Shown: positions 59,707-64,000 of the stretch, one piece after another
Position numbering within the stretch: the stretch's first letter is position 1
Layout: every line of letters starts with the position of its first letter
DNA from: Neocallimastix lanati (nom. inval.)
Taxonomy: Eukaryota > Neocallimastigomycota > Neocallimastigomycetes > Neocallimastigales > Neocallimastigaceae
Direction of reading: 5' to 3'
NCBI GenBank assembly: GCA_016946835.1
Contig: JACVTC010000032.1
Span: forward strand, 308,001-372,000
Length of the DNA stretch: 64,000 nucleotides
Made by a program: the position numbers and the translations under genes
Notes under the pieces: generated by a model
Database searches by the model: none
What the model saw: the letters and a program-made list of their open reading frames with translations, nothing else
Told to the model about the DNA's origin: nothing

Positions 59707-60994
59707 CAATTTATATTCATATCAATTATTTATTTATTTTATTTTATTTTATATTAAAATTTCTACTGCTTATTTATTTAATATTATTTTATATTATTTT
59801 GTTTTATTTATTTTATTCATAATATTAATAATAATATTAATTATTTAAATACAAAATAAAAAAAAATAAAAAATTAAAAATATATATATATATAAAATAA
59901 AAACAAAGAAATTAAATGGCAAAAATTATTTATAAATATATTACTTTATATTAATTATATAAACAATATATTAATTTGTGAATTTATTTATTATGAAATA
60001 AATTTCTTAATATAATACGGCAATTTATTAATTATAATCTAATTTAATATTAAAAAAGAAAATTATATAACATATATTAATAATTATTAAAAAATTATAT
60101 GTGTATATGTTATATTGCATTGATTTTTATTGCACATTAGTATACTTTTAATATATTTTAATTTATATTAATAATTTAATTTTTTATTTATATATATTAT
60201 AATTTATTGATTATATTTATTAATATATACTTGATATATAAAATAAATAATTAAAACATATACTATTATAACAATCACTATTTATTCTATAAATAAACAA
60301 ATTTTTCATCTTCAAATTTCGTTTTTTTTTTTTTTTTTTTTTTTTTTTTAGTAAATTCCTTTTTTTTTTTTTTTTTTTATTATTATTATTATTATTTATA
60401 TTATATGTTTTTATTATTATAAATAATATTAAAGAAAAAATAATAGGAATAAAAAAGATAATAAAAGTAATTAATAATTCGGATTAAAATTTCAAAAATA
60501 TAAATTTTATAAAAAAAGAAAGTACAATTTATATATAAAAAAAAAAGGAAGATTAAAATATAATAATAATATAAAGAGGTAATTATTTTATTATAAAATT
60601 TCATAATTAATATAAATATATTATATATTATATATCAAAAATAATTTGTTGATAAAAAGAATAATAAAAAGTTTAACTGAAAAGGAATAAATAATTAAAT
60701 AATCATTATGTATAGTTTGAATAAAATAAAAGAAGAATTGAAGTTAAATAGACTTATGAAACCAAAAATTATATTTTTATTTTTCCATTAAAAGTTTAAT
60801 TTTTAAATTAAATATAATTAAAAAAGATTTTATTTGTTAACAAAAGTGTTTTTTATATATATATAAATTATATTTTTTTTGTTGTTTTATTGGTATTTTT
60901 ATTTTTTAATATTTTTTTTTTTTTAAAAAAAAATAATATTAATAATAAAAGTAATAATAACAAATATTTAAAATATATATATATAAATAATACA

Positions 60995-62848
60995 ATGAAT
61001 TATGAAGAATCAAATTACATTAGATATAATAGATTTAGCTATCCAAAAAAGCAAATAATACAGCACAGGAATATAAACTCTGATAGTTCTTTAAACAATA
61101 TCGGGAATAATCAATTAAAACAAAATAAAAATACAGAAGAATATCAAATGTCTACACCTCCAAGTTCATATTCTTCCTCACCTTCAAAGAGTTATTACGA
61201 AGCTCAAAAGAGAGAAGAAAGTTTATCTTTCAAAAATGATGATTATCAACTTTATCAAAAGCAGAAGTATTATAATAAACAGAATCAAGATTTAAAATAC
61301 CAGTTACAAAAGCATCAAGAAGATATTCAAAAAAGTTTGCAATATTGTCAACAACAACAGCAACAACAACAATATATTTCTTCTCCAAGAAGGGAAATGA
61401 TGGATTTACCGGTAATGAAGATTGAAAAAACAATGAAATCTGAACCAATATTAAATAAACCATCAGAACTTTCAAAGATGGTACCAAGAGATCCAAGAGG
61501 TGATATAACTTCTTCTATGGGTAATTTATCTCTGAGTGACAGAAAACAAGATAGTTATGGATCAAAGAATGGTATTCATAAACATAGAAAAATGAGATCA
61601 TCAGGTGAAATGCATATTTATGATAATAATGGAAATAAAAAATCATCTCATAAAATGGATAATAGTGATAATTATGAAGAAGAAGAAATCATAAGTGACA
61701 GCGATAGCCGTAGAGATTTAATATTAAAGGATGGTAATGGTAAAAAGCAATCTAGACATAAGCATAATGAGAAACAATCATACAGTAGTCCAAATATGGG
61801 GAAAGCAAATATTGGTCAACCAGTTCCGGTGTCTCAAAATCCAAATTATAGTAAGTTTAATGATGAAGGTTTGGATATTTCGGTAGGAGAAATTCTAACA
61901 CATGGTTTAAAGGCAATGCTTAAAAGTAAAGTACCTCTTTGTTATTTCCTTCATACACTTATTGAAGATTACTGTTGTGAAAATTTGTTCTTTTATCTTG
62001 AAATTGAACAATATAAGGTATTTTTATTTGAAAATGCCAAAGCTCAACTTAAGGCAGCTCAATACATCTATATTACCTATTTGGATGCTTCAAGTAAAAT
62101 TGAGGTGAATATTGATGAAAAGATTAGAAGAGATATTCTTAATCAATTAAATAGTAAATCATGTAATTTACCAGCAGTCTTTGATAAGGCTAGTGAAGCT
62201 GTTTTTGCTTTAATGGAATCTTCGTATGCCAAATTTAATAGAAGTGATATTAAACGTCAAATGATTGATGAATTAGATAATACTAATGTATATACAGAAG
62301 AACATAAAATTAATGCAATTAGATTATTAACTAGCTATTTAGATAAAAGAAAGAGAGAATTGGAAATTGATGAAGAAATTATGAATATGAATGCTGAAAA
62401 TAATCCAGTTCCAGGAGAAATGGGAGTAACTCCAGAACAAATGCTACATTTTTCTAATGTTCAAAGAAATAAACTTATTTACGCTTTAACGCACGAATTC
62501 ATTCGTGCATTCTTAGAACTTGATTTTGATGATGAATCAGTTCCAGGTGAAGTTTGTGTCTTTAGACCCCCAATTCAATATATTCAAAATATTAATGAAG
62601 ATCCATTAAAACATCTTTCTTCTTCTCCAACAAGTCAACGTATTATGCAAGATGTTCAAATTACTATTAATACTGATAGTCAGGGTCAACAATATCAAAT
62701 GATTACTACTCCACCAATACCGATTGCTTCATTTAGATTAGATAATTATGGTTCAATTAATAGTAGTGTTAGTCGTTCATCTAACAATAAATCTAATGGT
62801 AGTAATCCATTTAAAAAATTTATGAAATCAGTGAAGTTAATGAATTAA
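60995..62848 (+). CDS. RGS-domain protein (regulator of G-protein signalling)
   Basis: RGS domains speed GTP hydrolysis by G-alpha subunits and so end signalling from GPCRs. This single-exon protein has 617 residues from the ATG at 60995. I prefer this to an in-frame ATG at 60890, because the extra 35 residues come from homopolymer-rich leader (FLFFNIFFFLKK then Asn/Lys). The N-terminal half is low in complexity: Ser/Pro-rich, a Gln run at about residues 117-125, and a Lys/His/Ser-rich stretch. The RGS domain lies at about residues 293-425: ILTHGLKAMLKSKVPLCYFL, HTLIEDYCCENLFFYLEIEQ, NIDEKIRRDILNQL, and AVFDKASEAVFALMESSYAK followed by FNRSDI, matching the helical core order of the family including the conserved ENL(F)F segment. 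A further 190 residues (for example TPEQMLHFSNVQRNKLIYAL) are unassigned. No membrane segment is seen. The class C GPCR-like gene upstream makes a pathway link plausible but unproven. Confidence 0.88.
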   Translation: MNYEESNYIRYNRFSYPKKQIIQHRNINSDSSLNNIGNNQLKQNKNTEEYQMSTPPSSYSSSPSKSYYEAQKREESLSFKNDDYQLYQKQKYYNKQNQDLKYQLQKHQEDIQKSLQYCQQQQQQQQYISSPRREMMDLPVMKIEKTMKSEPILNKPSELSKMVPRDPRGDITSSMGNLSLSDRKQDSYGSKNGIHKHRKMRSSGEMHIYDNNGNKKSSHKMDNSDNYEEEEIISDSDSRRDLILKDGNGKKQSRHKHNEKQSYSSPNMGKANIGQPVPVSQNPNYSKFNDEGLDISVGEILTHGLKAMLKSKVPLCYFLHTLIEDYCCENLFFYLEIEQYKVFLFENAKAQLKAAQYIYITYLDASSKIEVNIDEKIRRDILNQLNSKSCNLPAVFDKASEAVFALMESSYAKFNRSDIKRQMIDELDNTNVYTEEHKINAIRLLTSYLDKRKRELEIDEEIMNMNAENNPVPGEMGVTPEQMLHFSNVQRNKLIYALTHEFIRAFLELDFDDESVPGEVCVFRPPIQYIQNINEDPLKHLSSSPTSQRIMQDVQITINTDSQGQQYQMITTPPIPIASFRLDNYGSINSSVSRSSNNKSNGSNPFKKFMKSVKLMN

Positions 62849-63780
62849 GATTATTACAAAAGAATCAAGAAACAAAAAAAAAAAAAAGCATATCCAATAA
62901 AAATCTATAATTGAATAATAATAGAACAATTTATATAGAAACAAACGTTTTTCATTTGCATAATACATAAAGTAAAAAAGGAAATAATAATAAGAAAAAG
63001 AAAAAAAAAATATTTCAATTATTATTAAAAAAAATGTTTAATTAAATATATTTATAAAACTGTGAAAAAAAAAAAAAAAAAAAAAAAAAAAGCAATTATC
63101 TTTTCATATAAATATCTTTTTATATATATATATATAAAAAGATAAGAAATTAGTAATTATAGAGATATGAGAATGATAAAAAAAATAAAACAAAAAAAAT
63201 TTTTTTTAATGTATATACTTCAACCTATGAGATTATAAATATTTCTTCAAAAAGGAGAAGTAATATGTATTAAAAAAAATTTTTTTTTTTTTTTTTTTTT
63301 TTTTATAAATATACACAGTTAAATTATAAATGTAATAGAACACTAAAAGTGGAAAGTTAAAAACTTTTTAAAAAAAAAAAATATGAAAATTAATATCTAT
63401 TATAATATTTATAGCACTAATTTTTAATTTAAAACTCTTATATAAAATTTATTAAATATTTCATACATTTTTTTTTTCGAACTATATTTTATCAACATAA
63501 ATTATAAAATAAAAAATTAAGTACAAAAATACTATTAAAATTTTATTATTTAAATTATTTTTAATAATTCTATAATTATTAATTAAAAGGAAGTACAAAT
63601 TTTAAAAATATAAACAGAATTATATAGTAATATATATAAATAATAGATTAAATTATAATAAAAAATAAATAAGAGTAAAAATAAAAAATAAAAGATACGA
63701 ACAAAAATAATAAATATATATACAAAAAATTTATGAAAATTACAATTAGTGAACAGAAAACTTTTTAGAACATTAAAATA

Positions 63781-63813
<33 letters not shown>

Positions 63814-64000
63814 GAAAGAAAAAAGCTAAAAGAGAATTTTATTTATATTAATAATTATAGAAAATATTTATATTTTATAGAATTTATTTATTGTAAGTTT
63901 ATTATTTAAATATGTTTTACCATTCTTCTATTAATCTTAATTATTTAAAATTAAATAAAATAAAATGAATAAAATAAAAAATAAAAAATAAAAAAAATAA
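62849..64000. other. RGS gene 3' flank, A/T-rich, no gene
   Basis: Presumed 3' UTR followed by homopolymer-rich intergenic DNA to the window edge. Nothing coding is seen. Confidence 0.6.

Larger units (their letters stand above)
52065..60994. other. Gene-free A/T-rich intergenic region
   Basis: Almost 9 kb without a recognisable gene between the receptor (divergent start at 52064) and the RGS gene. It holds three local tandem duplications (54511-54604, 55663-56093, 57291-57383), AAATAAT-type and (TTTTA)n satellites, and homopolymers (for example about 42 A at 57508-57549 and about 44 A at 59141-59184). The proximal parts must contain the promoters of both flanking genes; none can be assigned. 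Confidence 0.7.

Noticed and set aside
60890-60994. Upstream in-frame ATG of the RGS gene
   Set aside because: The extra residues are coded by homopolymer-rich leader sequence; the ATG at 60995 begins ordinary protein sequence. A longer form cannot be fully excluded.

Overview
This is a eukaryotic nuclear window of extreme A+T content. It holds six intact-looking protein-coding genes plus a large share of decayed repeats. Genes are recognisable mainly as islands of higher G+C. The spaces between them are A/T homopolymers, (AAT)n, (AAAT)n, (AAAAT)n and AAATAAT arrays. Base composition, short A/T-rich spliceosomal introns, and a class C GPCR-like receptor with a beta-helix and EGF-like ectodomain best fit an anaerobic gut fungus (Neocallimastigomycota). 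That placement is inference; another AT-rich eukaryote such as a social amoeba cannot be excluded from the sequence alone. No tRNA, rRNA, CRISPR array or telomere was seen.

Layout: 1-11548 has no gene but contains a perfect 2 x 160 bp palindrome and several satellites. 11549-13054 (+) is an unidentified single-pass membrane protein. 14250-21300 is a repeat graveyard: two decayed LINE copies, an inverted relic of the same ORF1-like sequence found near 40 kb, and about 1.2 kb of recurring short words. 21783-23892 (+) is prefoldin subunit 5, six exons, one intron with the features of a U12-type AT-AC intron. 24540-26640 is a decayed, unidentified G+C-richer island. 31653-33314 (+) is a 14-3-3 protein, five exons. 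33900-41580 is a nested LINE region with one 5'-truncated LINE flanked by a 15 bp target-site duplication. 42324-44797 (-) is proteasome subunit alpha type 3 (alpha-7), nine exons, 255 codons. 45512-52064 (-) is a 20-exon class C GPCR-like receptor whose exons join in one frame to 1,128 codons. 52065-60994 is gene-free with a 213 bp tandem duplication. 60995-62848 (+) is an RGS-domain protein.

Functionally, three genes are core housekeeping (prefoldin 5, 14-3-3, proteasome alpha). Two belong to G-protein signalling (the receptor and the RGS protein). They lie about 9 kb apart on opposite strands, which does not by itself show that they work together. All exon structures were derived by hand from reading frame, splice dinucleotides and family conservation; no alignment or transcript was available.
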